A DNA stretch of 64,000 nucleotides from Nemophila menziesii (Eukaryota; Streptophyta; Magnoliopsida; Boraginales; Hydrophyllaceae): assembly GCA_029959085.1 (NCBI GenBank), contig JARWIR010000024.1, positions 14,558,296 through 14,622,295 on the forward strand. The letters are read 5' to 3'. The notes under the pieces are model-generated. The model did not search any database and had not been told where the DNA came from. It was given only the letters and a program-made list of their open reading frames with translations. Positions 21,552 to 33,460 of the stretch are shown one piece after another; position 1 is the stretch's first letter, and each line of letters starts with the position of its first letter. The translations under genes and the position numbers were made by a program.

Positions 21552-21664
21552 GATGGTGTATCTTTTCTGAAATTTTTTGTTTTTTCCCTAACTCGATTTC
21601 TCCAATACCTACACATGTAAAAAAACAAAGGGTTAAACATGTAAAAAAATATAAGAGTACTAGT

Positions 21665-21725
21665 TGGTCTAGTGGTTAGACTACTTCGTAGAGGCGTCCC
21701 TTCTTTAAATTTGGGCAATGAATCC
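21665..21725 (+). repeat. tRNA-derived SINE-like sequence, unit 0
   Basis: TGGTCTAGTGGTTAGAC matches a tRNA A-box, and about 45 bases later GGGCAATGAATCC resembles a B-box with one extra base. It lies in the large intron between the two WIYLD exons. There is no cloverleaf, so it is not a tRNA gene. Confidence 0.55.
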
Positions 21726-22703
21726 ACATTTGGGTTGCAATTGTATTGTTTTATAGTGACTCTATAGAATTATGTTATATTATTATACTATTATTTATGA
21801 TTTATGTCCATCTAAATTTTGAGATTTCTTCTCTTGAGTCTTCTATCCTTAAATTTTATTTATTAGCCGTTAATTTTGGGATTAATATCGAATAAATCCC
21901 TCACACTACTTTTATAGCCATTATTTTTTTGTATGAATTTCTTTTTTCTTATATGTTATGCAAAAATTGCATTATAGTTCCCCGTCTTATGTAAATATCC
22001 ACTACTGTATCATATGCTAATATTTCATGTTCTTTGCAATTGTTGTTGAATAAGATTGAATCAAGATAATCAAAGAATTGATTGGCCTAAACCAAAGATG
22101 GTTTATTACTTTTGTTTGTGAAGTAATAAGACATACAAGAATCATATACTTATGGTGAAATTGGATCTAGTTGAAAAGAAGAATCAAGCTTGTAAGAAAA
22201 CTGCCCATAAAAGTGTCACCATACATTTTGTTCTTTTCTTTTTTTCCCATAAGAACACCCATTTTGAGGTATGAGAAAATTCTCAGAACTCGGATTTTAA
22301 ATTTTGAGAATTTTTCCAAAACTGATTGTTCTATAAAATTTTAACAAGACTGTCGAGTTTTATTGAGCATTTATCCTTAATTTTATTTATTTATGAGTAT
22401 ATTGGTTTTACAATTATCTTTTGAGGGCAATATATTAGGATGAGTATAGTGCAATTTTTCATAATATATGAACATTTAATGCATCAAAGGTTGGGAAATT
22501 TTTTTAGGGATAAATGTGATATTTCATTTAATTAATTAGGAAGTCCATTATACATTTAGAACTGTATTAATCAAATTGTATTTGAAGGCAGTAATATGTA
22601 CTAGTGCGGTTATATTAAATCATATTTTGTAAATTTGGAATAGTTTAGTTTTTCCCTTGGAACATATGTTAGTTTCTTTCGTACTGATATTATTTTTATT
22701 TAG

Positions 22704-23443
22704 ATATATGGTGGACATACCGGGTTGCAATTAATTGAAGATAAAATGTACGAAGTGCATATAGATGTGTGTTTGGAGGCAAACACTGACGATGAAAATG
22801 ATGCTAGAAGCGCACCAAGGTATTAATGAATATTATTATTTGTTTTAAATTCTAAATTTAGCATCTAGTTAAGTTGTTTTTATAATGTGAAGGAGGTGGA
22901 TACAACCCTCATCACTAATGCAAAAGAGATGTTGCTGAAGTAGTGGAAGCACATGCAGAGGATGTAGGGGTAGGGGTTGAAGAAGCAGAAGTAGAGAAAC
23001 AAAACAAGAAGGACACAGTAATTGCTTAATTTGTTTTAAATATTTGTGTATTGTTCTTGGTTTATCTCTACTTTCTCTAAAGATCTATCAATTTTAAATG
23101 CTTTTATACTTGAATACAAGAAATTGGATTGTTATTTTCATTGCTAATAAAAACAATTTACGTTTTATTGAAGTACGAGGAGCTCATCACCAAACATGGC
23201 AGAAAGCGAGCAAAAATATCGAGCTCTGACTCACATAAAGACGGAGCCTCTAAAACCGAGGCAACAAAACAACTTTGATCCAGGTAACTTGTGAGTATTT
23301 ACATGAATTGTATTTCGATTTTTTTAATTGCTAAACATTATGCATATAATTAATCCATATATGTAGAACTATAAATTTATTAATCACTATTTGTTGTTTT
23401 AGGTTTACATATGGATACTCTGGAAGATTAGTCGGCAGATTAG
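22704..23443 (+). pseudogene. Copy G0: 3' exons of WIYLD-type gene fragment
   Basis: Only the 3' exons are present because the array begins inside the preceding intron. Second WIYLD exon 22704-22819 (116 nt, acceptor TTTAG, donor AG/GTATTA) is in frame and reads IYGGHTGLQL..LIEDKMYEV..DVCLEANTDDENDA. The acidic exon starts at 22893 and is broken: one frame begins EVDTTLITNAKEMLL then stops, another continues VVEAHAEDVGVGVEEAEVEK. Its 3' end with the splice donor is deleted (about 23024). The basic exon is 23174-23290 and the final exon starts at 23403, with about 20 bases lost near 23433. No full protein can be made. Confidence 0.7.
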
Positions 23444-25544
23444 TCCATATATCATTAGTGGCATTGCAAAACTATATTTATAGAATCATAATTAGATTTT
23501 GTTGTACACTGATTATGTTCAAAATTTAATTATTGATTTGTTCTTGAGTCTTGCTTTTTTTGTAATCCTGTAATTTAAACAATCATATAGTCGTATATCT
23601 TGTTATTTAAGTTAAAGTAAATTTTCAACGTAATTTATAAAGAGGCAAAATAAGTTAGACATTTTTATCTTTTCTTCTATCCTAATTTATATATTTGAAA
23701 AATATTCATACAATAGACATGTGCAATTAAATCATAAAACATTTATTATCAAGATTAGTAGATACGAAGTTAAAATATTTGTTGGTTAAAGTTATAATAT
23801 GGTAACTAAGACTTTTTAAAAACCCGAGTTGTGGATGATAGTTTGGGTAAAAATTACTCATGGGAAAAAAGGTTTATTTGTTTCTGTCAATCTCTTTGGG
23901 TCATGTTAAGGCATTGAGTTACAATAAGAGATTGTTTGAAGATAATCAGAATAACCCTAGTGCAATATCCTCGTCCTCTCACCAAGATGTAATAATAGAT
24001 ACCGATATTCCTTGTACTCTTATGAGTTTACGATGATATTGCCTTGTTTTAAATGACGCAAAGTGGTAAAGCAATATTTGGGAAGAAGCATATATTTTTT
24101 GTTATATTATTCATTAAAATAACCCTGTAAGTTTAGCAGATTACATATATTCCTCTTTCTCATCTCTGCCAATTTTACAATAAATCTCTACAAACCAAGA
24201 AATCTCAGAACAACGTTTTAACTCCCCAAATTCAACCATCACCATTTTCTATATACAACCAACCTAAATTTACACTACCAACTAGACAAGCTAGTCCTAC
24301 CACATTCAGAAGTTTCAACCATTCCAGCTATATATTTCTGGCATGTAATTTTCCTCAACAAAAAGGGATGCTATTATTTTTAATTAATCTCCCAGACATC
24401 CTTCTCCTAGTTTGGGTGTCATTTCTAAAATGTTTTTTCTTGGAATTTTCATTCTTGTACTGCTTGCCTCGTGTCGTGTGCTGATATAGTCATTCTTTTT
24501 TATGCAATGGTCTTGGTTTTGTGAAATCTTATTTATTTCTTATGCTAGATGGTCAAAACACGTTATCATGTGATCTTTTATGTGTTCTACGTTAAATTTT
24601 GAAGCTCTTGGGTCTTGGGATATTTTTTTTCTTGGAATACCTATGAGAACCACCTTAGAGATTCTAACAAAATTGGATCTAAGATCTCTTGGTCTTTGAA
24701 AAATGGTATAACTACTAGACCATGTATCGATCTTTTGTTAATCTGTTCCCACCCTTTATAACATATATTTATTTTTTATTTTATACCCTATAAATTATAT
24801 TACATTATTATATATGTCCCTCTAATATTTTTAGATTTATTAACCTGAACCTCCCAGCATTACAATTTCATTTATTACCCTTGAATTTTTTTTACTTATT
24901 TGTATGAATATATTGATGTATGAGGAAGCCTTTGTGCAATTATTTTCATAATATATGAATTTATAAAGCAATTACTTCAAAGAAAAATTGCAAGACCCAA
25001 AAGATATTTTATTTAACTAACTAGGAGGATCATTTTACCAACTTGAATAATACTAATCAAATTATACTCAGAGGAAGTGAGATAATAGATAATAAATTAT
25101 GACATTAACCATTTTCTTTGATTCATTTTGTTGGTCTAATGAGATTATTTACCTAAATGTTGATGATTGATTACTGCGTTTATTTAACTAACGTAATATA
25201 TTTACTTAGTTAAAAAATTAGTTGAATTTGAATGAGGATTTGGGTCATGAAATTTTTGAAAAAGAATTAATTATTTTGTTTATATATATTAAACGTGACA
25301 GAAAGAATTTTTTTTTATTATACTATTGGGTAATTTAATAGTTTTCTTTTCTATAACTCTTTTTATTATCATTAGATCTGACCCAATAGTTAATGTGTAA
25401 TAAATAATAAAAATCCATTAATATTGGGTCAAACCCAGTAGTCATGTCATTCACTAAGTAACATTTTTTTTATTTCAAAGGCACAACTCTTTATTTTAAA
25501 GTCACAATCCTTTCTAATGGATGCCTAGCCACCTATATATTTTT

Positions 25545-25554
25545 TATAAATAGA
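25545..25554 (+). promoter_or_regulatory. TATA box, upstream promoter of G1
   Basis: TATAAATAGA is a near-perfect plant TATA box. It is followed about 190 bases later by a short uORF (MGTLPR, ATG near 25734). Equivalent boxes occur at 32314-32323 and 59410-59419, while the copies near 46502 and 52830 read TACAAATAGA. Confidence 0.5.
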
Positions 25555-25799
25555 TGGTCAACTTAAAATTTTTATTCATTAGTTTTTTAAAGCATCATTA
25601 AAAATCATAGGAGGAAGACATAAAAAAAGCATCTTTATTTAATTTTTAGAAATTCGGAAGAATTTGTGTGTCTATTTCTTCTAAATAGTTTTGTCATTGT
25701 ATCCTGTAGATTGAAACAAACAAACATAAGACATGGGTACGTTGCCTAGATAGCTTAAAGACATCTCATCCAGTCTCGACAAGTCAAGTTATTTTTTTG

Positions 25800-26199
25800 T
25801 ATTTACGTTTTCTTATTTATGTATTAGTTTTTATATTGTTTTATTCGTTTATACGAATAAAAACAATATTTAACTAGAAAAAGTTTTCTTTCCACTTTTA
25901 ATAATTTTAGTTTTGCTAAAAATTATGGGTATGTGTATATAGAACAAGAATATTATATTATAATCCTTTTCTCTTATTCTGATTTCTATGCTTGTGTATA
26001 TTTATGTTTTTTATTTATGTATTAGTTTTTATATTGTTTTATTCGTTTATACGAATAAAAACAATACTTAAACTAGAAAAAGTATTCTTTCCGCTTTTAA
26101 TAATTTTAGTTTTGCTAAAAATTATGGGTATGTGTATACATAACAAGACAATTACATTCTATTTCTTTTCTCTTATTCTGATTTCTATGCTTGTGTATA
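25800..26199 (+). repeat. Two-copy ~198-bp tandem duplication in unit 0
   Basis: The segment beginning TTTATGTATTAGTTTTTATA appears twice in a row here but once in every other unit. Each copy contains a hairpin (ATTGTTTTATTCG..CGAATAAAAACAAT). The short membrane-like plus-strand frames it encodes look like AT-rich intron noise. Confidence 0.85.
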
Positions 26200-26876
26200 A
26201 ATATTAGAAAATTACTCGCTTACTAATGTCATATTTCTTCTTCATATAGAAAATGGAAAAAAATATTGAACAAAGCGAAAAGCAACCTGAGACAGGTAAC
26301 AAATCAAGAACATAAGTAGGTATACCCACACCAACAACCATTGGACCAGCCGATAAGCCAAAAAGTTCAGATCCCTCCTCATCTTGACGAACCCCCTTCT
26401 TGTAGAGTAATTTTATAGTAACCATCAATATTTATTTTTTGTGTTGTACACCTATTTATTTCATTTCATCCAAATAAAATCTTGACATATGATTAATCAG
26501 CTATCCATTTATTACCCACGCTCGCACAAAATCTACTAAATTTAGAACTTTATTTTAAAAACTATGTATGTATTGGAAGAGTGGAAGTCCACAAGAGCTA
26601 TATTACAAGTACCATATTTTTTTACAAATGAGAAGTTAATGAATAATAATGTTATTCAAGATGAACCTGGACAATTAATTAAAAATTAGGACATTGTGTT
26701 GTAAAACTTGGGTTTGACCCGAAGAATGATTAGCCAATGTGGATTTATATTTTAATATCTTTTAAGGAAATTTAGTTGAGCTCGAAGAGTGTTGCTATTA
26801 GATTTAAATGAGTTGGGCTAATTTTAAATGGGCTGGCTTACATAGTTTATTTTAAACAAACCCTAGCTTGCGGCTT

Positions 26877-26885
26877 TATATATAA
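26877..26885 (+). promoter_or_regulatory. TATA box, second promoter of G1
   Basis: TATATATAA follows AAACAAACCCTAGC and lies about 130 bases before ATG 27013, with a CT-rich leader (TTTCTTCTCTCGTTCATC) in between. This is the most promoter-like arrangement in the unit. The same layout occurs at 33452, 47642 and 53959. Confidence 0.5.
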
Positions 26886-28410
26886 TCCCACATAATAACA
26901 ATAATATATCTTCTATTTCTCTCTAAACACTACACCCACAACTACCATTATTTTAATTTCTTCTCTCGTTCATCTTTCTCCTTGTGTATCATTTTTAGTC
27001 TCGTTTGTGGATATGTCTAAACCTCCGATCTCAAGAAGACAGAGAGCACTTGCATAAGATCGTTGGTCATTTCATTTCAATTAATCCATCCAAAAAGAGG
27101 TTTATTTTTTAATTCAAAAATAGTCTTTTCTCACTAACATATATATTGACAAAACAATTAATTTTAATTACTATTATATATTTTTTCATTATATGTTAAT
27201 AGGTATTATGGATCTGAAGATAGACGCAATCTGTACACTAGAAGATTAGTCATTGAGCTGAATCGGGAATTGGCAGATGTTACATTGAGTCACTACTCAA
27301 TCTCTTCAGTCTAACAAAAAAATATAATTCTATATTTTATTGATTGTGTCCACCAAGAATTTTTCTTACAAACATTTTCATATTTAAGTATTATTGTTTT
27401 AAATTTTATCCCATATTTTTTCATAACACAACCCTATAGAATGTTCCTTTTAATCATATATATTATTTTATTTTACTCTTTTTCATTACTCAACCAATAT
27501 TGTTTTTTTCATTTATAATATTAATACAGTTTTGGTTGAAATTTTCAAACAATACCTCTATTTGAATTGTATATTTATTTATTTTTTAATAAATTATAAT
27601 ACAATAATTATATTTTAAATAATGGTATTTATACAAATATTAAGGTCATTAATTATTTACTTTTTATTTAAATACTATTTAATGATACTTTTTTTCATTT
27701 TTATGCAATTTAGATTAAGTTCACCTTTTAGATGATAAATAACATTAATCTTTATGTTTAGTTTTGCTAACTTCCAACAACACAGAATCTTTCTTTGTTA
27801 CCTCAAAAAGCTCACAACAAAAATCGATGAATACAAGAGTTATATAACAAAAGGTACGAGTTTACTATTTTTTTGTGTTTTTGCTAGTTAAAGAGTTTAC
27901 TTTTTTTTTTGAGATTTTTTAATGTAAATATTTATAATAACTTTATTTTTGTGGAATTATTAAAGGATTGAGGCAGCCATTGACGCCATGAAGAAATTTG
28001 GACTTTCAAAAGAGTTTATTCTAAATCAGATTGGATGTAAGTATTTTTACTTTCCTTTCTAAACTCGGGCTCGAAAAATTCTAATCAAAACTTGTATACC
28101 ATGTAACTATGTGATGCATTAGTATTTTATTTTTTTATATTTAATAAATTTGTACCATTAGTCACGATTTTCCCTATGAAATATTTTTAAGAAATGCAAA
28201 TATACGTCTATATTGGAAATGAGAGAAATTATATCATTGTAATATTATAAGCGTGAGAAAAATGTCTTTAGTTTTATTGGTCTTATATATTAATTTTTAG
28301 AGTATGAATGTGATGAGTTTAATTTTTTGGTTTTTGAAATTAATTTTTTTTAAACTCTAAAACTTTAAAAACAAAGGGTTAAACATGTAAAAAAATATAA
28401 GACTACTAGT

Positions 28411-28471
28411 TGGTCTAGTGGTTAGACTACTTTGTAAAGGTGTCACTTCTTTAAATTTGGGCAATGAATCC
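28411..28471 (+). repeat. SINE-like sequence, unit 1
   Basis: Same A-box and B-box arrangement as in unit 0, at the collinear position. It was therefore present before the array expanded. Confidence 0.55.
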
Positions 28472-31400
28472 ACATTTGGGTTGCAATTGTATTGTTTTAT
28501 AGTGACTCTATAGAATTATGTTATATTATTATACTATTATTTATGATTTATGTCCATCTAAATTTTGAGATTTCTTCTCTTGAGTCTTCTATCCTTAAAT
28601 TTTATTTATTAGCCGTTAATTTCGAATAAATCTCTCACAATACTTTTATAGCCGTTATTTATTTGTATGAATTTCTTTTTCCTTATATGTTATGCAAAAA
28701 TTGCATTATAGTTCCCCGTCTTATGTAAATATCCACTACTGTATCATATGCTAATATTTCATGTTCTTTGCAATTGTTGTAGAATAAAATTGAATCAAGA
28801 TAATCTAAGAATTGATTGGCATAAACCTAAGATGGTTTATTCCTTTTGTTTGTGAAGTAATAAGACATACAAGAATCATATACTTATGGTGAAATTGGAT
28901 CTAGTTGAAAAGAAGAATCAAGCTTGTAAGCAAATTTCCCATAAAAGTGTCACCATACATTTTGTTCTTTTCTTTTTTTCCCATAAGAACACCCATTTTG
29001 AGGTATGAGAAAATTCTCAGAACTCGGATTTTAAATTTTGAGAATTTTTCCAAAACTGATTGTTCTATAAAATTTTAACAAGACTATCGAGTTTTATTGA
29101 ACATTTATCCTTAATTCTATTTATTTATGAGTATATTGGTTTTACAATTATCTTTTGGGGGCAACATATTAGGATGAGTATAGTACAACTTTTCACAATA
29201 TATGAACATTTAATGCATCAAAGGTTGGGAAAAAGTTTTAGGGACAAATGTGATATTTCATTTAATTAATTAGGAAGTCCATTATACATTTTGAATTGTA
29301 TTAATCAAATTGTATTTGAAGGCAGTAATCTGTACTAGTGCGGTTATATTAAATCATATTTTGTAAATTTGAAATAGTTTAGTTTTTTTCTTGGAACATA
29401 CGTTAGTTTCTTTCGTACTGGTATTATTTTGATTTAGATATATGGTGGACATACCGGGTTGCAATTAATTGAAGATAAAATGTACGAAGTGCATATAGAT
29501 GTGTGTTTGGAGGCAAACACTGTCGATGAAAATGATGCTAGAAGCGCACCAAGGTAATAATGAATATTATTAGTTGTTTTAAATTCTAAATTTAGCATCT
29601 AGTTAAGTTGTTTTTATAATGTGAAGGAGGTGGATACAACCCTCAGCACTAATGCAAAAGAGATGTTGCTGGAGTAGTAGAAGCACATGCAGAGGATGTA
29701 GGGGTAGGGGTTGAAGAAGCAGAAGTAGAGAAACAAAACAAAAAGGACACAGTAATTGATCTGGTGAGACAATGAACTTAATTTGTTTTAAATATTTGTG
29801 TATTGGTCTTGGTTTATCTCTACTTTCTCTGAAGATCTATCAATTTTAAATGCTTTTATACTTGAATACAAGAAATTGGATTTTTATTTTCATTGCTAAT
29901 AAAACAATTTACGTTTTTTTGAAGTACGAGGAGATCATCACCAAACATGGTAGAAAGCGAGCAAAAATATCGAGGTCTGACTCACATAAAGACGGAGCCT
30001 CCAAAACCGAGGCAACAAAACAACTTTGATCCAGGTAACTTGTGAGTATTTACATTAATCGTATTTCACTTTGTTTAATTGCTAAACATTATGCATAAAC
30101 TTAATCCATATATGTTGAACTATAAATTTATTAATCACTATTTGTTGTTTTAGGTTTACATATGGATACTCTAGAAGATTAGTCATTAAGATGAATCAGG
30201 AATTGGCAGATTAGTCCATATATCATTAGTGGCATTGCAAAACTATATATTTTTAGAATCATAATTAGATTTTGTTGTACACTGATTATGTTCAAAATTT
30301 AGTTATTGATTTGTTCTTGAGTGTTTTTTTTTTCTAATCATGTAATTTAAACAATCATATAGTCATATATCTTGTTATTTAAGTTAAAGTAAATTTTCAA
30401 CGTAATTTATAAAGAGGCGAAATAAGTTAGACAGTTTTATCTTTTCTTCTATCCTAATTTATATATTAGAAAAATATTCATACAATAGACATGTGCAATT
30501 AAATTATAAAACATTTATTATCAAGATTAGTAGATACGAAGTTAAAGTATTTGTTGGTTAAAGTTATAATATGGTAACTAAGACTTTTTAAAAATCCTAG
30601 TTGTGGATGATAGTTGTTTGGGTAAAAATTACTCATGGGAAAAAAGGTTTATTTGTTTTTGTCAATCTCTTTGGGTCATGTTAAGGCATTGAGTTACAAT
30701 CAGAGAATGTTTGAAGATAATCAGAATAACCCTGGTGCAATATCCTCGTCCTCTCACCAAGATGTAATAATAGATACCGATATTCCTTGTACTCTTATGA
30801 GTTTACGATGATATTGCCGTGTTTCAAATGACACAAAGTGGTAAAGAAATATTTGGGAAGAAGCATATTTTTTTTATATTATTCATTAGAATAACCTTGT
30901 AAGTTTAACAGATTACACATATTCCTCTTTCTCATCCCTGCCAATTTTACAATAAATCTCTACAAACCAAGAAATCTCAGAACAGTGTTTTAACTCCCCA
31001 ATTTCAACCATCACCATTTTCTATATACAACCAACCTAAATTTACACTACCAACTAGACAAGCTAGTCCCACCACATTCAGAAGTTTCAACCATTCCAGC
31101 TATATTTCTGGCATGTAATTTTCCTCAACAAAAAGGGATGCTATTATTTTTAATTAATCTCCCAGACATCCTTCTCCGAGTTTGGGTGTCATTTCTAAAA
31201 TGTTTTTTCTTGGAATTTTCATTCTTGTACTGCTTGCCTCGTGCCGTGTGCTAATATAGTCATTCTTATTTATGCAATGGTCTTGGTTTTGTGAAATCTT
31301 ATTTATTTCTTATGCTAGATGGTCAAAGCACGTAATCATGTGATATTTTATGTGTTCTACGTTTAATTTTGAAGCTCTTGGGTCTTGGGATATTTTTTTC

Positions 31401-33451
31401 TTTGAATACCTATGAGAACCACTTTAGAGATTCTAACAAAATTTGATCTAAGATCTCTTGGTCTTTGAAAAATAGTATAACTACTAGACCATGTATCGAT
31501 CTTTAGTTAATCTTTTCCCACCCTTTATAACATATATTATTTTTTTATTTTGTACCCTATAAATTATATTACATTATTATATATGTCTCTCTAATATTTT
31601 CAGATTTATTAACCTGAACCTCCCAGCATTACAATTTCATATATTACCCTTGAATTTTTTACTTATTTGTATGAATTTATAGATGTATGAGGAAGCCTTT
31701 GTGCAATTATTTTCATAATATATGAATTTATAAAGCAATTACTTCAAAGAAAAATTGCAAGACCCAAAAGATATTTTATTTAACTAACTAGGAGGACCAT
31801 TTTACAAACTTGAATAATACTAATCAAATTATACTCAGAGGAAGTGAGATAATAGATAATAAATTATGACATTAACCATTTTCTTTGATTCATTTTGTTG
31901 GTCTAATGAGATTTTTTACCTAAATGTAGATCGGGTTGATGATTGATTACTGCATTTATTTAACTAACGTAATATTTTTACTTAGTTAAAAAATTAGTTG
32001 AATTTGACTGAGGATTTGGGTCATGAAATTTTTGAAAAAGAATTAATTATTTTGTTTATATATGTTAAACGTGACAAAAAAAAAGTTTTATACTATTGGG
32101 TAATTTAATAGTTTTCTTTTCTATAACTCTTTTTATTATCATTAGATCTGACCCAATAATTAATGTGTAATAAATAATAAAAATCCAATAATATTGGGTC
32201 AAGCCCAGTAGTCATGTCATTCACTAAGTAACATTTTTTTATTTCAAAGGCACAACTCTTTATTTTAAAGTCACAATCCTTTCTAATGGATGCCTAGCCA
32301 CCTATATATTTTTTATAAATAGATGGTCAACTTAAAATTTGTATTCATCAGTTTTTTAAAGCATCATTAAAAATCATAGGAGTAAGACATAAAAAAAGGA
32401 TCTTTATTTAATTTGTAGAAATTCAGAAAAAATTGTGTGTCTATTTCTTCTAAATAGTTTTTTCATTGTATCATATAGATTGAAACAACCAAACATAAGA
32501 CATGGGTACGTTGCCTAGATTGCTTAAAGACATCTCATCCGGTCCGAGTCTCGACAAGTAAAGTTATTTTTGTATTTAAGTTTTTTTATTTATGTATTAG
32601 TTTTTATATTGTTTTATTCGTTTATACGAATAAAAATAATATTTAAACTAGAAAAAGTTTTCTTTCCGCTTTTAATAATTTTAGTTTTGCTAAAAATTAT
32701 GGGTATGTGTATACAGAACAAGAATATTACATTCTATTTCTTTTCTCTTATTCTGATTTCTATGCTTGTGTATAAATATTAGAAAATTACTCGCTTACTA
32801 ATGTCATATTTCTTCTTCATATAGAAAATGGAATGAAATATTGAACAAAGTGAAAAGCAACCTGAGACAGGTAACAAATCAAGAAAATAAGTAGGTATAC
32901 CCACACCAACAACCATTGGACCAGCCGATAAGACAAAAAGTTTAGATCCCTCCTCATCTTGACAAACCCCCTTCTTGTAGAGTAATTTTATAGTAACTAT
33001 CAATATTTATTTTTTGTGTTGTACACCTATATCTTTCATTTCATCCAAATAAAATCTTGACATATGATTAATCAGCTATCCATTTATTACTCACGCTCAC
33101 ACAAAATCTACTAAATTTAGAAGTTTATTTTAAAAACTATGTATGTATTGGAAGAGTGGAAGTCCACAAGAGCTATATTACAAGTACTATATTTTTTTAC
33201 AAATGAGAAGTTAATGAATAATAATGTTATTCAAGATGAACCTGGACAATTAATTAAAAATTAGGACATTGTGTTGTAAAATTTGGGTTTGACCCGAATA
33301 ATGATTAGCCAATGTGGATTTATATTTTAATATCTTTTAAGAAAATTGAGTTGAGCTCGAAGGGTGTTACCATTAGATTTAAATGAGTTGGACTAATTTT
33401 AAATGGGCCGGCTTACATAGTTTATTTTAAACAAACCCTAGCTTTCCGCTT

Positions 33452-33460
33452 TATATATAA
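33452..33460 (+). promoter_or_regulatory. TATA box, second promoter of G2
   Basis: TATATATAA with the same flanks and CT-rich leader as in G1, before ATG 33588. Confidence 0.48.

Larger units (their letters stand above)
16517..21620 (-). mobile_element. Element B: LTR retrotransposon lacking its 5' LTR
   Basis: Minus strand order: GC-rich palindromic leader (21551-21285), 400-aa ORF (20853-19651), non-coding 3' region, polypurine tract (18073-18059), 3' LTR (18058-16517). It was inserted into the 165-bp tandem repeat. No reverse transcriptase or integrase is present, so it is non-autonomous. The 5' LTR and PBS are missing: sequence changes directly to the 6.5-kb array near 21620, so the element was truncated by deletion or rearrangement. 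It is related to Element A (opposite strand) and, in the 3' internal region, to Element 1. Confidence 0.82.
21625..28370 (+). repeat. Array unit 0
   Basis: First unit, next to truncated Element B. It is the longest because of an extra ~198-bp tandem duplication at 25800-26199. It holds the 3' exons of copy G0, a ~2.1-kb spacer (23444-25544; AT-rich, no gene) and the 5' part of copy G1. Small deletions remove the end of the acidic exon near 23024 and part of the last exon near 23433. Confidence 0.9.
25545..30214 (+). pseudogene. Copy G1: WIYLD-domain gene fragment, degenerate
   Basis: Order: TATA box 25545; exon starting MEKNIEQSEKQPET (26253, stop 26313-26315); second TATA 26877 and ATG 27013 (MSKPPISRRQRALA, then stop); exon 27203-27314 (YYGSEDRRNLYTRRLVIELN.., stop); exon 27762-27853; first WIYLD exon 27966-28036; intron of 1.4 kb with the SINE-like sequence; second WIYLD exon 29438-29553; acidic exon 29627-29763; basic exon 29925-30041; last exon 30154-30214. 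The WIYLD exons read IEAAIDAMKKFGLSKEF.. then IYGGHTGLQLIEDKMYEV.., matching the helix-rich WIYLD domain at the N-terminus of plant SUVR proteins. The aromatic residue expected before LIE is absent. Here 10 nt of the first WIYLD exon (the LEDLL end) are missing. No SET domain is present. Family assignment is by pattern only. Confidence 0.6.

Noticed and set aside
21176..21727. Several overlapping frames on both strands in the GC-rich leader of Element B
   Set aside because: Openness follows from GC-rich palindromic sequence; frames overlap each other and match nothing.
26860..26875. Telomere-type repeat (AAACCCTA)
   Set aside because: Single occurrence near a TATA box; it may be a telo-box promoter motif, but there is no telomeric array.
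28411..28471. A tRNA gene (A-box and B-box words in each array unit)
   Set aside because: No acceptor stem, anticodon stem or cloverleaf can be formed and the B-box has an extra base; better read as SINE-like.
29060..29269. ~69-codon plus-strand frame conserved in the array units
   Set aside because: It lies in the large intron, is AT-rich, lacks a proper ATG start (begins with TTG), and is conserved only because the units are recent copies.
32570..32782. ~70-codon hydrophobic plus-strand frame in each unit
   Set aside because: It lies in an AT-rich intron-like segment between a promoter-like region and the MEKNIEQ exon; the hydrophobicity follows from T-rich codons.
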